From contig NZ_CP037953.1 of NCBI RefSeq assembly GCF_009756665.1, positions 2,790,001 through 2,854,000 on the forward strand: a stretch of 64,000 nt of DNA, in the 5' to 3' direction. This document shows positions 45,641 to 54,917 of the stretch, one piece after another. The stretch is from Permianibacter aggregans. Lineage in GTDB: Bacteria > Pseudomonadota > Gammaproteobacteria > Enterobacterales > Permianibacteraceae. The notes below the pieces were generated by a model, which worked only from the letters and a program-made list of their open reading frames with translations, made no database searches and had not been told where the DNA came from. A program made the position numbers and the translations under genes. Each line of letters opens with the position of its first letter. Position 1 is the first letter of the stretch.

Positions 45641-48475
45641 ATGACCCGGAGCCGAGCTTTTATGCTGATGCGCGTGCTGTTGCTCTGGTGCGGACTGTCG
45701 GGGTTCGTTGGTGGCTCCGTTTTTGCGCAGCAGGAAATGGCAAAAGCGGGCATTGACCGGGTTATCGAGCTGTACGAGCGCACCGAGGTTTCGCGCAGTG
45801 CCAACGCACATGAAGCGATCACGCAAGGGCAATCGGCGCTGGCTATTCTCGATCATCTTCCGGAATCGCCAGCGACGCTCGAATGGCGGGCGCTGGTATT
45901 AACCAACATCGCCTGGGCCGAAGGCGTGTTGTCCAATTATCAAACCGCGTTTTCTGTCGCCAAGAACGCACTGAATATCGCCGAACGAGCGAAAAGCGAC
46001 AAAGCCCGAGCACGTTGCCTCAACACCATCGCCATACTGAATCGTGAAATCGGTAACTATGATGAGGCGCTGGATCTTCTGCAGCAGGTGCTGGTGCTGG
46101 AACGGAGTCTGGGTAATCACACCCGGACGTTAACGACGCGCAATAATCTTGGCTTGCTATTGGTCGATATGGATCGGCCCAATGATGCGCTCGGCATTTT
46201 TCTTGATGCACTTCAACAGGCGGAGCCCGATGTCAATCCGCTCAGTGTTACCCGTGTGCGCATCAACATGAGTGAAGCGCTGATCGGGCTACAGGAATTT
46301 CAGAAAGCCGTCGATGAATTGACCGAAGTGACCGAGCAAACGCCGGACTTGCCGATGAACATGCGCGCCTCGTTGACGCGTCTGCTTGGACAAGCCTATT
46401 TTGGTCTTGGCAACATCAAGGCCGCTGACACCTTGACCAGCGATGCCCTGGTGTATTGGCAAACCGTTCAGGATGCCGGTGACATCATCGAAACCCATGT
46501 GCAGCTGGCAAAAATAAAGTCGGCGCAGAATCAGTTGAAACTGGCAGAACGTCATCTGTTGGATGCCGAGCTGCTGGCGCACGAATCCGGCAAGCCGCAA
46601 TTGCTGCGTGAAGTGGTTGCTGCGCTGTCACGCTTCTACGAAAACGTTGATCTGAACAAGGCGCTGATTTACGCCCGCCAGGAAAGCCAGCTGCGGGAAA
46701 AAGTGTTCTCGGATAGTCTGGCAAAACGGCTCGGACAATTTCAGACCCGGCTGGAACAGAGTGAACGCGAAAACCAGATTGATTTGCTGCGCCGGGAAAA
46801 CGAACTGAAGGCGATTCAGGTCGAGCAGCAGCGCAACTACTTGTACCTGTCGGTCGGTGCCGTGTTGTTCATTTTGCTGTTGATGGTGTTCCTGATTTAC
46901 CGATTGAAAGTGCGCCGTCATATGCTCGATGCCACCAGCATGGCTAGGGAGCGGGCGCTGGCGCAAATCAGTCATGAATTTCGTACGCCACTGACCGGCA
47001 TCATTGGCGTTTCCGAATTGCTGCAGAAAACCCAGTTGACACCAGAACAGCGCGAGCTGCTGCGTACGATCAATTATTCCGGGGAGTCGTTGCTTGGTTT
47101 GGTCAACGATCTGCTTGACGTTTCGCAGCTCGATGCCGGCAAGCTGGTGCTGCAGCAAAAACCATTTGATCTGCGTGAACTGCTGGAGTCGGTGCTGGAA
47201 CTGTTCTCGTTGATCGTCGAAGAGAAGGGGATTTCCCTGGTCTATCGCTTGGGCTTGTGTGAGGTTACCGAAGTGACTGGTGATCCACAGCGTTTACGTC
47301 AGATTCTGGTCAATCTGGTGTCGAACGCTATTAAATTTACCGATCGTGGCAGTGTCGTGCTCAATGTTCATTGGCAACATTTGCGCAAGGATTACTCGGA
47401 ACTGATTATCGAGGTGCAGGACACTGGCATTGGCATTCGCGATTCACAACTAAAGCGTCTGTTTGAACCATTTGCCCAAGCCGATGATGGGATTGGTAAA
47501 GGCACCGGTTTGGGCCTCAGTATTTCCAGACAGATTGCCCGGCAAATGGGCGGTGACATCACCGTGACCAGCACACCACAGGTCGGCTCCTGCTTTATCG
47601 TCAAAGTGCATTTGCAGCCGCGCGAATGGCAAGCGAATGATCTGAAACATCTGCCGTTGCCCTACGTAGCCGGCTGGCAATTGCCGGAAGCGCTGGCCGG
47701 TGTGGCGGCAGAATATTTGTTGGAAGTCGGTGTGGCCTTGGAGCGCGTCAATACCCTGGAGCAGATTGAAAGGCTAAAGGCGCCGAAGGTGTTCCTGATG
47801 TTGGCGGGCAGTGATAACCGCGAAACAGTGAATACCTTGTTGCAGCACTGGCATGATTCACACGTATTGCTGTTGGCTAGTCCACGCGCACGGCTGCAAT
47901 GGGAAGCACAACCGATGCCTCGGGTATCGATTCTCAATCGACCATTACGACCGGGCGAATTGGTCACGTTTTTGTCGGCCATTGTCAACAAAGCACCATT
48001 GCCGAAACCAGATCCAGTGCCTGTGAATGAACCCAGCATGTCAGTAACGGTGGAAGCGGCTGAGCCGGAAACGCCAACACGCCAATCGGAGAAAACGCGG
48101 GCTTTGGTGGTCGATGATAATGAAGTCAACCGGGTGATTACGCGCCGAATGCTGGAGCGCATGCATGTTGCCGTGGAGGTCTGTGCCGATGGCTCGGAAG
48201 CCGTACGTGCAACTATGCAGGATAGTTACGATATCATTTTCATGGACTGCCAGATGCCAGAGCTAGACGGTTACCAGGCTACGGCAGAAATTCGTCGCCA
48301 GGAACAGGAGCAAGGCCGCTCGTCGACCGTCATTGTCGCGATGACTGCCAATGCGATGGATGGCGATAAAGAGCGTTGTCTGTCGGTCGGCATGAACGAC
48401 TATCTGGCAAAACCGATTCGGATGGAAGATCTGGCCCGGATGCTCAGCAAATACCAGTTTATCGCCGCCGGCTGA
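45641..48475 (+). CDS. TPR-containing hybrid histidine kinase
   Basis: 944-aa hybrid sensor kinase. Order: signal-anchor region (about 5-28), tetratricopeptide repeats in the periplasm (about 45-365), TM (about 401-423, YLYLSVGAVLFILLLMVFLIYRLKV), HisKA with phospho-acceptor H445 (ISHEFRTPLTG), HATPase_c with N box (LVNLVSNAIKFTD) and G boxes (DTGIGI, GKGTGLGLSIS), a degenerate receiver (about 672-795) lacking the acceptor Asp, and a canonical receiver with D869 (IIFMDCQMPELDGY) and Lys in AKPIR. No separate response regulator gene is adjacent. Starts 12 bp after thyA. Confidence 0.92.
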   Translation: MTRSRAFMLMRVLLLWCGLSGFVGGSVFAQQEMAKAGIDRVIELYERTEVSRSANAHEAITQGQSALAILDHLPESPATLEWRALVLTNIAWAEGVLSNYQTAFSVAKNALNIAERAKSDKARARCLNTIAILNREIGNYDEALDLLQQVLVLERSLGNHTRTLTTRNNLGLLLVDMDRPNDALGIFLDALQQAEPDVNPLSVTRVRINMSEALIGLQEFQKAVDELTEVTEQTPDLPMNMRASLTRLLGQAYFGLGNIKAADTLTSDALVYWQTVQDAGDIIETHVQLAKIKSAQNQLKLAERHLLDAELLAHESGKPQLLREVVAALSRFYENVDLNKALIYARQESQLREKVFSDSLAKRLGQFQTRLEQSERENQIDLLRRENELKAIQVEQQRNYLYLSVGAVLFILLLMVFLIYRLKVRRHMLDATSMARERALAQISHEFRTPLTGIIGVSELLQKTQLTPEQRELLRTINYSGESLLGLVNDLLDVSQLDAGKLVLQQKPFDLRELLESVLELFSLIVEEKGISLVYRLGLCEVTEVTGDPQRLRQILVNLVSNAIKFTDRGSVVLNVHWQHLRKDYSELIIEVQDTGIGIRDSQLKRLFEPFAQADDGIGKGTGLGLSISRQIARQMGGDITVTSTPQVGSCFIVKVHLQPREWQANDLKHLPLPYVAGWQLPEALAGVAAEYLLEVGVALERVNTLEQIERLKAPKVFLMLAGSDNRETVNTLLQHWHDSHVLLLASPRARLQWEAQPMPRVSILNRPLRPGELVTFLSAIVNKAPLPKPDPVPVNEPSMSVTVEAAEPETPTRQSEKTRALVVDDNEVNRVITRRMLERMHVAVEVCADGSEAVRATMQDSYDIIFMDCQMPELDGYQATAEIRRQEQEQGRSSTVIVAMTANAMDGDKERCLSVGMNDYLAKPIRMEDLARMLSKYQFIAAG

Positions 48476-48514
48476 ACATCCATTTCGGCCGGCATCGCCA
48501 ACAGGAGTCAGCTT

Positions 48515-49015
48515 ATGAATACTTTAATCAAACTTATGTTTATCGCTTGTTGCTGCAGCGTCGCCGTTGCCGCCGATAACGCGTTTGACATGATCAATGC
48601 CGGCCAACCAACCGAGCAAATCTATACCGGCGGCCAGCCCAGCCTCAGCGATTTGGATAAGCTGAAAGCCGCTGGCGTCACCACGGTCGTCAGCCTGCGC
48701 GGTGCCGATGAGCAGCTACCGTTCGATGAAAAAAAAGAAGTTGAAGCGCGTGGCATGCGTTTCATTTCGATTCCGGTTGCCGGCAAGTCAGACATTAATT
48801 TTGAACACGCGAAACAGTTGCAAGCAGTGTTGAGTGACAGTGACGGCAAAGCGCTGGTGCATTGCGCCAGCAGCAATCGCGTTGGCGCACTGTTTGCGCT
48901 CAACGCCGTCGCCGAGGGCAAATCACTGGAGCAGGCGATTGAAACCGGAAAACGCCACGGTTTGGCATCGCTGGAGCCGGTAGTACGCGAAGTGGCTTCC
49001 GAGAAAACGAAATAA
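48515..49015 (+). CDS. Exported tyrosine-phosphatase-like protein
   Basis: 166-aa protein with signal peptide (about 1-20, ending AVAA). The rest resembles the beta-lactamase-hydrolase-like/DUF442 phosphatase fold: IYTGGQPSLSDLDKLKAAGVTTVVSLRG and the P-loop VHCASSNRVG. The loop is Cys-x4-Arg rather than the classical Cys-x5-Arg. An extracytoplasmic phosphatase is inferred, but activity is not assured. Confidence 0.78.
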   Translation: MNTLIKLMFIACCCSVAVAADNAFDMINAGQPTEQIYTGGQPSLSDLDKLKAAGVTTVVSLRGADEQLPFDEKKEVEARGMRFISIPVAGKSDINFEHAKQLQAVLSDSDGKALVHCASSNRVGALFALNAVAEGKSLEQAIETGKRHGLASLEPVVREVASEKTK

Positions 49016-49051
49016 CGAACGTAATCGTTTATCCGGCAGCGGGTTGGCGGC

Positions 49052-49489
49052 TCACTGCGCCAACCCGGCCAACCACTGCATCAACTGACCGGTATTCATC
49101 GCGCCACTCTGGCGGGCGATCAGCTGGCCATCCTGAAACAGCATGATCGTTGGAATGCTCTGGATCTGAAATTGTGCTGCCAGTTGCTGATGCGCTTCGG
49201 TGTTGACTTTCAATAACCGAAACTGCGGCTCCAGGCGCGCCGCGGCGGCCTGGAAGCTCGGCGCCATCGCTTTGCACGGCCCACACCAGGGCGCCCAGAA
49301 ATCGACGACAATCGGCAGCGAACTCAAGCGCAGGTGGGCGCTGAACGCTGCTTCGTCAACGTCCAGCGCGTTAGCGGTGAACAACGGCTGCTGACACTTG
49401 CCGCAGTGAGGTTGCTGCTCCAGTTTTTCCATCGGAAAACGATTGCCGGCCAGACAATGGGGGCAGGCGACTGTGACGGATTCGCTCAT
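49052..49489 (-). CDS. trxC: Thioredoxin 2 with N-terminal zinc ribbon
   Basis: 145-aa TrxC. N-terminal Cys4 zinc finger (CPHC at about 9-12 and CGKC at about 29-32) is followed by a thioredoxin fold with WCGPC. Family proteins are induced by oxidative stress and reduce disulfides in the cytoplasm. Last gene of the six-gene operon from the ArsR-divergent promoter; it begins 21 bp after the DUF302 gene. Confidence 0.94.
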   Translation of the reverse strand: MSESVTVACPHCLAGNRFPMEKLEQQPHCGKCQQPLFTANALDVDEAAFSAHLRLSSLPIVVDFWAPWCGPCKAMAPSFQAAAARLEPQFRLLKVNTEAHQQLAAQFQIQSIPTIMLFQDGQLIARQSGAMNTGQLMQWLAGLAQ

Positions 49490-49510
49490 GATGTTAACTC
49501 ACACATGTTG

Positions 49511-49894
49511 TCAAAGTGCCTCTTCGATCATTTGCTTGGTGGCATTCTCGACTTCTTTGGCAACGTCGGCAAGCGCGGAGCTGTCAGAAAACAATTTCAA
49601 CAAGTCGGTTGGTAGCAGCATGCCGATATGGGTCTTGCCATGCTCACCCCAGACCGAAATGCGACAGGGAAGCGCCATGTTGATGGTCATGTCTTCGTTC
49701 AGCACTTTCTTTGCCTGATGCGGGTTGCAGACTTCCAGAATCCGGCATTCATTGTCGAACTCGACACCTTTTTTCTTCATCGTTTCCTTCAGATTGTGAA
49801 CGTGCAACACACCAAATTGATGACGAACAACGGCCGCTTCCAGATCGGCTGTGGCTTGTTCTACGGATTTTGTTGTGGTTTTTACGTAACGCAT
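49511..49894 (-). CDS. DUF302 family protein
   Basis: 127-aa DUF302 protein: FGVLHVHNLKETMKKKGVEF, then a Cys-containing stretch (ECRILEVCNPHQAKKVL) and ALPCRISVW. The conserved Cys suggests thiol chemistry or metal/haem binding; the function of the family is not known. Strong ribosome-binding site GAGGAGGAA. Starts 10 bp after DUF2892. Confidence 0.88.
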   Translation of the reverse strand: MRYVKTTTKSVEQATADLEAAVVRHQFGVLHVHNLKETMKKKGVEFDNECRILEVCNPHQAKKVLNEDMTINMALPCRISVWGEHGKTHIGMLLPTDLLKLFSDSSALADVAKEVENATKQMIEEAL

Positions 49895-49904
49895 GATTTC
49901 CTCC

Positions 49905-50114
49905 TCAGCAGCCGGATTGAATGCCGGCTTTGCGCAGCATGGTTTCCATCAAACACCAGCCGGTGAAGCCACTTTGCAACAGGTTCAGGCCGACAAAGGT
50001 GGTAAATAACAACCAATAGGCGGAATGAAACAGCGGGCTTTGTGGCAGACCCAATGCCAGCGACAACAGGATGAACATGCCAGCAACGATTCGTACGATT
50101 TTCCAGGACGTCAT
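49905..50114 (-). CDS. DUF2892 (YgaP transmembrane-like) membrane protein
   Basis: 69-aa two-TM protein (IVRIVAGMFILLSLALG; AYWLLFTTFVGLNLLQSGFTGWC) matching DUF2892, the membrane domain of the rhodanese protein YgaP. Cys residues occur in TGWCLMETMLRKAGIQSGC. In sulfur-responsive operons such proteins usually sit with rhodanese or OsmC-type genes. Start ATG 50114 with GAGAGGTG upstream. Confidence 0.88.
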   Translation of the reverse strand: MTSWKIVRIVAGMFILLSLALGLPQSPLFHSAYWLLFTTFVGLNLLQSGFTGWCLMETMLRKAGIQSGC

Positions 50115-50139
50115 GATTGCACCTCTCTGATGAATGACA

Positions 50140-50598
50140 TTACTTTTCTGACTGATGAACGGTTTTACCGGAACTGTCCTGCACACTGAGGCGCACCGGA
50201 ATCCCTTCGCGCACGCTTTCGGTGACCACGCAGAATGATTCGAATTGCTGTAGCGCCCGCTCGGCAAAATTGATTTTGGCGATTTCCTGCGGCAGTTTGA
50301 TCTGCACCTCCAGCAGTGCAATACGCCAGCGCTTGTCGTCGTTGCGCTCTATCGTGCCCTCGATACTGGCTTCCAGTCCGGTTAACTCATTGCCAAATTT
50401 TCCGAGCGCAAACAGCAAGCTGGCCGACAGGCAATTAGCCACGGCGGCGGCCAGCATTCGGGTCGGGTTCGGTCCTTTGCCTTCGCCCAGTGGTTTGGGT
50501 TCATCGGTCAGCAACGGCTCCAACGAGTCCTGTTGCCAATTGACTTTGAACGCGAACTTTTCCTGCTGCTTCAGACTGACGGTAAACGTGTTGTCCAT
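50140..50598 (-). CDS. OsmC/Ohr-family protein
   Basis: 152-aa OsmC-like hydroperoxide/persulfide reductase-type protein. Two Cys appear in family positions (AAVANCLSAS and ESFCVVTESV). KPLGEGKGPNPTRMLAA matches YhfA/OsmC-like members. Start ATG at 50598 is preferred over 50604. Begins 16 bp after the RND gene. Confidence 0.88.
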   Translation of the reverse strand: MDNTFTVSLKQQEKFAFKVNWQQDSLEPLLTDEPKPLGEGKGPNPTRMLAAAVANCLSASLLFALGKFGNELTGLEASIEGTIERNDDKRWRIALLEVQIKLPQEIAKINFAERALQQFESFCVVTESVREGIPVRLSVQDSSGKTVHQSEK

Positions 50599-50614
50599 AA
50601 ACAAACTCCTGTTC

Positions 50615-53600
50615 TCATCGAGCGCGGTAAGCGCGGTAATACAGCAACGGGATGACCACCAGCGTCAGCACACTGGACACCAGCACACCGAAGATCAGCG
50701 AAATGGCAAGGCCACTGAAAATGGGGTCATCAAGAATGAATAGCGCGCCGATCATCGCTGCCAGGGCAGTCAGCAAAATTGGTTGCGCCCGGGTTTCAGC
50801 CGAGCGAATGATCGCTTCGTTGAACGCCACGCCCTCGCGTCGCTGCAACTCAATGAAATCGACCAACAGAATCGAGTTACGAACGATGATGCCGGCGAGT
50901 GCAATCATGCCGATCATCGACGTTGCGGTGAACGGTGCACCGAGCAGCGCATGACCAGGCATGACGCCGATGATCGTCAACGGAATCGGTGCCATGATGA
51001 TCAGTGGCGTCAGGTAGGAGCGAAACTCGGCGACAACCAGCAGATAAATCAGCAACAGACCCACCGCATAAGCAGCACCCATATCGCGAAAGGTCTCGTA
51101 GGTGATCTGCCATTCACCGTCCCATTTCAGCGCGTATTCGCTCCAAGGTTGCTCGGGTTGCTGAACAAAATAATCTTCAACTCCTTGCTGACTGCCAACG
51201 CTCAAACCGCGCACGTTTTCGCGGACCCCAAACATGCCGTAAAGCGGGCTGTCTGGTTTGCCTTTGACATCAGCATAAACATAGCTGACCGGCAGACCAT
51301 CTTTGCGATAGCGCCAGGCTTCGCGTGTGCTCGACTGCACAGTGACCAGTTCCGACAGCGGCACTTGTTTGCCGTAGCGGCTGGTCAGGGTCAGACGCAA
51401 CAACTCGTTCATTTCGGTCAGCGTTTCGTGATGTACGCGCAAACGAATCGGTGTCGGATATTTCGACAAGCCATCATGGACGAAGCTGACATCCTCTCCC
51501 TGCAAGGCCGCGCGTACTGCGGCAGCGATTTCCGTCTGACTGACACCGAGCGTTGCGGCTTTGCGTTGATCGACCTGCAACAACCAGCGTGGCGCGCTGG
51601 TGATCAAGCTGTCATCAATCGCGGTCAGATTGCCGGCTTTTTCGAATGTCTCGCGCACTTTGCCGGCCAATTCGGCGCGACCGTTTTCATCCGGCCCATA
51701 AACCTCGGCAACAATCGGTGACAGCACCGGCGGGCCCGGTGGCACTTCAACCAGTTTCAGCCGGGCATTGAATCGATCTGCAATGGCTTGCAGATCGGGC
51801 AATAAGCGCTGGGCAATTTCATGGCTTTGATCATCGCGCTGCGATTTTGCTTTCAGGTTGACCTGGATATCGCCAACATTGCCGCCTTGCCGGGCATCGT
51901 ATTGACGTATCAAACCATTGAAGTTGATGGGCGCCGAGGTGCCAGCATAGGCCTGATAATTTTCCACTTCCGGCACGTTTTGTAGGTACGCACCCAGTTC
52001 GTGCAACACGATGGCCGTGTGCTCCAGCGCGCTGTCATCGTCCATGTCGACGATCAACTGCAGTTCGGATTTATTGTCGAACGGCAGCATTTTCAGAATC
52101 ACTGCCTGCGCCACTGGCAAGGCCATCGACAGCGCAATGAGTAGGCCGATCAGCCAGAACAACGTGCGCCGGTTGCGTGAAGATTTTTCGGCATTCAGCA
52201 GCGGCTGATAACGTCTGCGCATGAAGTTGCCCAGCCATTGGCCACCACTGTCATGATGTGCCGCCGTTTTTGCCAGCCAGCGATTGGCGAGCCATGGCGT
52301 CACCGTGAACGCAATCGCCAGTGACAGCAGCATGCCAAGCGAGGCGTTGATCGGAATCGGTGCCATATACGGGCCCATCAAACCGCTGACGAAGGCCATC
52401 GGCAGCAGCGCGGCAATAACGGTGAATGTCGCCAGAATTGTTGGTCCGCCGACTTCATCAACCGCACGCGGGATGATGCTGAGTAATGAATCCTGCGGTG
52501 CAAGCTGGCGATGGCGGTGAATGTTTTCGACGACGACAATGGCGTCATCGACCAGAATGCCGATGGAGAAAATCAGCGCAAACAATGACACCCGGTTCAG
52601 CGTGAAACCCCAGGCCCAACTGGCGAACAGCGTTGCGGTCAGCGTCAACATCACGGCAACGCCGACAATCGCCGCTTCGCGCCGGCCGAGCGCGAACAAC
52701 ACCAGTGCGACAACACTCAAGGTCGCGAACAGTAATTTCTGGATCAGGGTATTGGCTTTGTCGTTGGCGGTTTCGCCGTAGTTGCGGGTGACACTCAGTT
52801 GCACATCATCCGGAATCAACACGCCCTGCAATTGTTCAACGCGCGCCAATAATTTCTCGCTGACATCAACAGCATTGGCGCCGGCTTTTTTGCTGATCTG
52901 CACGGTAACGGCCGGTTGTTCGCCAGCCGTGCCGCGTTGCCAATGCCAGGCGTAGGCCTCAGCCAATGCTGGCCCGTGTTCGATATCGGCAACCTGCGCC
53001 AAGGTGATCGGTTGGCCCTGATGAACGCCGACGACAACTTCCGCAACCGCATCGGCGCTGTCGAGCAACGGTCCGGTTTCAATCAGAATGCGCTGATTGT
53101 CCTGCACCAGTTCACCAGCCGGCAGCGCCCGATTTGCCGCCAGCAGCGCATAACGCAAATCGGCAATCGATAGATTGGCGGCACGCATCCGGGCAGGGTC
53201 GAGCCGGACCTCGACGACGCGAGTCGGCGCACCGATCGTTGAGATTTCACGGGTGCCATCAACCCGCTTCAATTCGTTTTCCAGCAGATGCGCAACCTGG
53301 GCCAAATCATAAGCACTGGTGCCGACATTGTTACTGTGCAGCGTCAGCGCCAGAATCGGCACCGAGTCGATGCCCTTGGCCTTGATGATCGGCGGCAGCG
53401 CACCGAGATTGGCCGGCAGCCAGTCGGCATTGGAGTGGACGACATCGTAAAGCCGGGTCAGCGCCGTTTCCCGATCAACGCCCACCTTGAACTGCACGGT
53501 GATGATGGCAACGCCTGGCTGCGAAACGGCATAGACATGCTCGAGTCCGACCATCTGCGATAGCACCTGCTCGGCCGGTATCGCCAGCATCTGCTCGACA

Positions 53601-53797
53601 TCGGCGGCGCTGGCGCCGGGCAGCGCGACGATGACATTGGCCATCGTCACGTCGATTTGCGGCTCTTCCTCGCGCGGCGTCACCAGCATCGCAAACAGAC
53701 CAAGCAACAACAGCACCAGCGCCAGCAGTGGTGTCAGCGCATTGTCCTGAAAGGCTTTGGCGATGCGGCCGGAAAGGCCGAGAGCGGCCGGATTCAT
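50615..53797 (-). CDS. RND-family efflux permease
   Basis: 1060-aa inner-membrane RND pump: 12 TMs with two large periplasmic loops. N-terminal TPREEEPQIDVTMANV and LPGASAADVEQM match the subgroup with an acidic REEEPQ motif. VVVENIHRHR, LLPMAFVSGLMGPYM and the TM4 region with Asp (SIGILVDDAIVVVEN) should carry the proton relay. No outer-membrane channel gene is adjacent. Its ATG overlaps the MFP stop. Confidence 0.94.
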   Translation of the reverse strand: MNPAALGLSGRIAKAFQDNALTPLLALVLLLLGLFAMLVTPREEEPQIDVTMANVIVALPGASAADVEQMLAIPAEQVLSQMVGLEHVYAVSQPGVAIITVQFKVGVDRETALTRLYDVVHSNADWLPANLGALPPIIKAKGIDSVPILALTLHSNNVGTSAYDLAQVAHLLENELKRVDGTREISTIGAPTRVVEVRLDPARMRAANLSIADLRYALLAANRALPAGELVQDNQRILIETGPLLDSADAVAEVVVGVHQGQPITLAQVADIEHGPALAEAYAWHWQRGTAGEQPAVTVQISKKAGANAVDVSEKLLARVEQLQGVLIPDDVQLSVTRNYGETANDKANTLIQKLLFATLSVVALVLFALGRREAAIVGVAVMLTLTATLFASWAWGFTLNRVSLFALIFSIGILVDDAIVVVENIHRHRQLAPQDSLLSIIPRAVDEVGGPTILATFTVIAALLPMAFVSGLMGPYMAPIPINASLGMLLSLAIAFTVTPWLANRWLAKTAAHHDSGGQWLGNFMRRRYQPLLNAEKSSRNRRTLFWLIGLLIALSMALPVAQAVILKMLPFDNKSELQLIVDMDDDSALEHTAIVLHELGAYLQNVPEVENYQAYAGTSAPINFNGLIRQYDARQGGNVGDIQVNLKAKSQRDDQSHEIAQRLLPDLQAIADRFNARLKLVEVPPGPPVLSPIVAEVYGPDENGRAELAGKVRETFEKAGNLTAIDDSLITSAPRWLLQVDQRKAATLGVSQTEIAAAVRAALQGEDVSFVHDGLSKYPTPIRLRVHHETLTEMNELLRLTLTSRYGKQVPLSELVTVQSSTREAWRYRKDGLPVSYVYADVKGKPDSPLYGMFGVRENVRGLSVGSQQGVEDYFVQQPEQPWSEYALKWDGEWQITYETFRDMGAAYAVGLLLIYLLVVAEFRSYLTPLIIMAPIPLTIIGVMPGHALLGAPFTATSMIGMIALAGIIVRNSILLVDFIELQRREGVAFNEAIIRSAETRAQPILLTALAAMIGALFILDDPIFSGLAISLIFGVLVSSVLTLVVIPLLYYRAYRAR

Positions 53798-54819
53798 GGT
53801 TGGGCTCCAGCGCGCTGGCGGGCAGCGGCCAGTGGATCGAGTGCGACCCGTTCACCGTCGAGCAGGCCGGCCAGAATTTCGATGTCATCACCCCAGCGTT
53901 GACCAAGTCGCACTTGGCGCAGACTCGGCGTGTGGCTGCCATCGAGTACATAAACGGCGGTCAGCTCGCCGCGCCGAAGCACGGCCGATGCCGGCACCAA
54001 CAGCCGTGGCGGGGCGCTGATCGGCAGCCAGACTTTGACAAAGCTGCCGGGCAGCAACGCTGGAGTAGAGGTAGGTAGCTCGAAGCGTAGCGTCACTTGC
54101 TGCACCAGCGGGTCGGTATTCGGCACCAGTGTCGTTGCTGCTGGCTGCAGGCGGCTACCATCGGTCAGTTCAACCGCAACCGGTTCGCTGCGCTGCCAGC
54201 GCTCGACCAACTGCAGCGAAAGCGGCGCCAGCACCCGGAAACGGGCCGGGTTGTAAACGGTCAACAGCGGTTTGCCGGGTAGCGCCAAATCGCCGACATT
54301 GACCTGCATGTCGGCGACCAGACCATCGAACGGCGCGGTGATCTGGGTGAAGCTTTGTTGGGTTTGGCTCAATCGGCGCGAGGCCTGTAGCGCGTTGACA
54401 GAGGCCAGCGCCGCCCGGTAACGGGTGTCAGCCTGATCGAATTGCGACTGGCCAATCAGCTTGCGCTCCAGCAAGGCCGCGGCCCGGTCGCGTTCCTGTT
54501 TGGCCAGTGCCAGTTGCGCTTCGGCGGCTTGCAGCTGGGCGGCCGAGGCCTCGGTCAGTTGCCGGCTTTCGCGGTCATCGATACGCAGCAACACTTGTCC
54601 TTTTTTCACTGCGTCTCCCGCCTCGACCAGCCGCTCAACCAGCCGGCCACCAGTCTGGGCAGCGATCACCGCCTGGGTTTCCGCCTCGACCCGGCCATCG
54701 AGGCTGATTGGACGTACATCTTCAGAACGGCTGACCATGACCGAAGCGAGCGGTTCAGCGGCAACACAAAGCCCGCTGGCCAGTAGCAAGAAAAAGGAAG
54801 CGGCAGCACGACAAGACAT
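53794..54819 (-). CDS. RND membrane-fusion (HlyD-type) periplasmic adaptor
   Basis: 341-aa adaptor: signal peptide (about 1-22), lipoyl/barrel-sandwich (AAQTGGRLVERLVEAGDAVKKGQVLLRID), an alpha-helical hairpin (TEASAAQLQAAEAQLALAKQERDRAAALL) and beta-barrel/MP domains. ATG at 54819 has GGAG upstream and gives a normal signal peptide, better than a TTG at 54843. Overlaps the RND permease start (ATGA). Confidence 0.93.
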   Translation of the reverse strand: MSCRAAASFFLLLASGLCVAAEPLASVMVSRSEDVRPISLDGRVEAETQAVIAAQTGGRLVERLVEAGDAVKKGQVLLRIDDRESRQLTEASAAQLQAAEAQLALAKQERDRAAALLERKLIGQSQFDQADTRYRAALASVNALQASRRLSQTQQSFTQITAPFDGLVADMQVNVGDLALPGKPLLTVYNPARFRVLAPLSLQLVERWQRSEPVAVELTDGSRLQPAATTLVPNTDPLVQQVTLRFELPTSTPALLPGSFVKVWLPISAPPRLLVPASAVLRRGELTAVYVLDGSHTPSLRQVRLGQRWGDDIEILAGLLDGERVALDPLAAARQRAGAQP

Positions 54820-54845
54820 AACAGGGGCTCCAGGTGAATTCAAAT

Positions 54846-54861
54846 ATAACTATATAGCTAT
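54846..54861. promoter_or_regulatory. Candidate ArsR-family operator
   Basis: A 16-bp imperfect palindrome (14 of 16 positions symmetric, ATA...TAT core) lies midway between the divergent starts of the MFP (54819) and ArsR (54918) genes. A -10-like TATACT for arsR follows at 54884-54889. Repressors of this family bind such AT-rich dyads. Confidence 0.55.
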
Positions 54862-54917
54862 GTACTTATAAATTCAAGGCCGGTATACTTTTGCCATCAA
54901 CTGCCAGAGAACGACGG

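Noticed and set aside
50783-51721. 312-codon open frame antisense to the RND permease
   Set aside because: The sense product is a full-length, well-conserved RND pump. The opposing frame looks like biased antisense translation.
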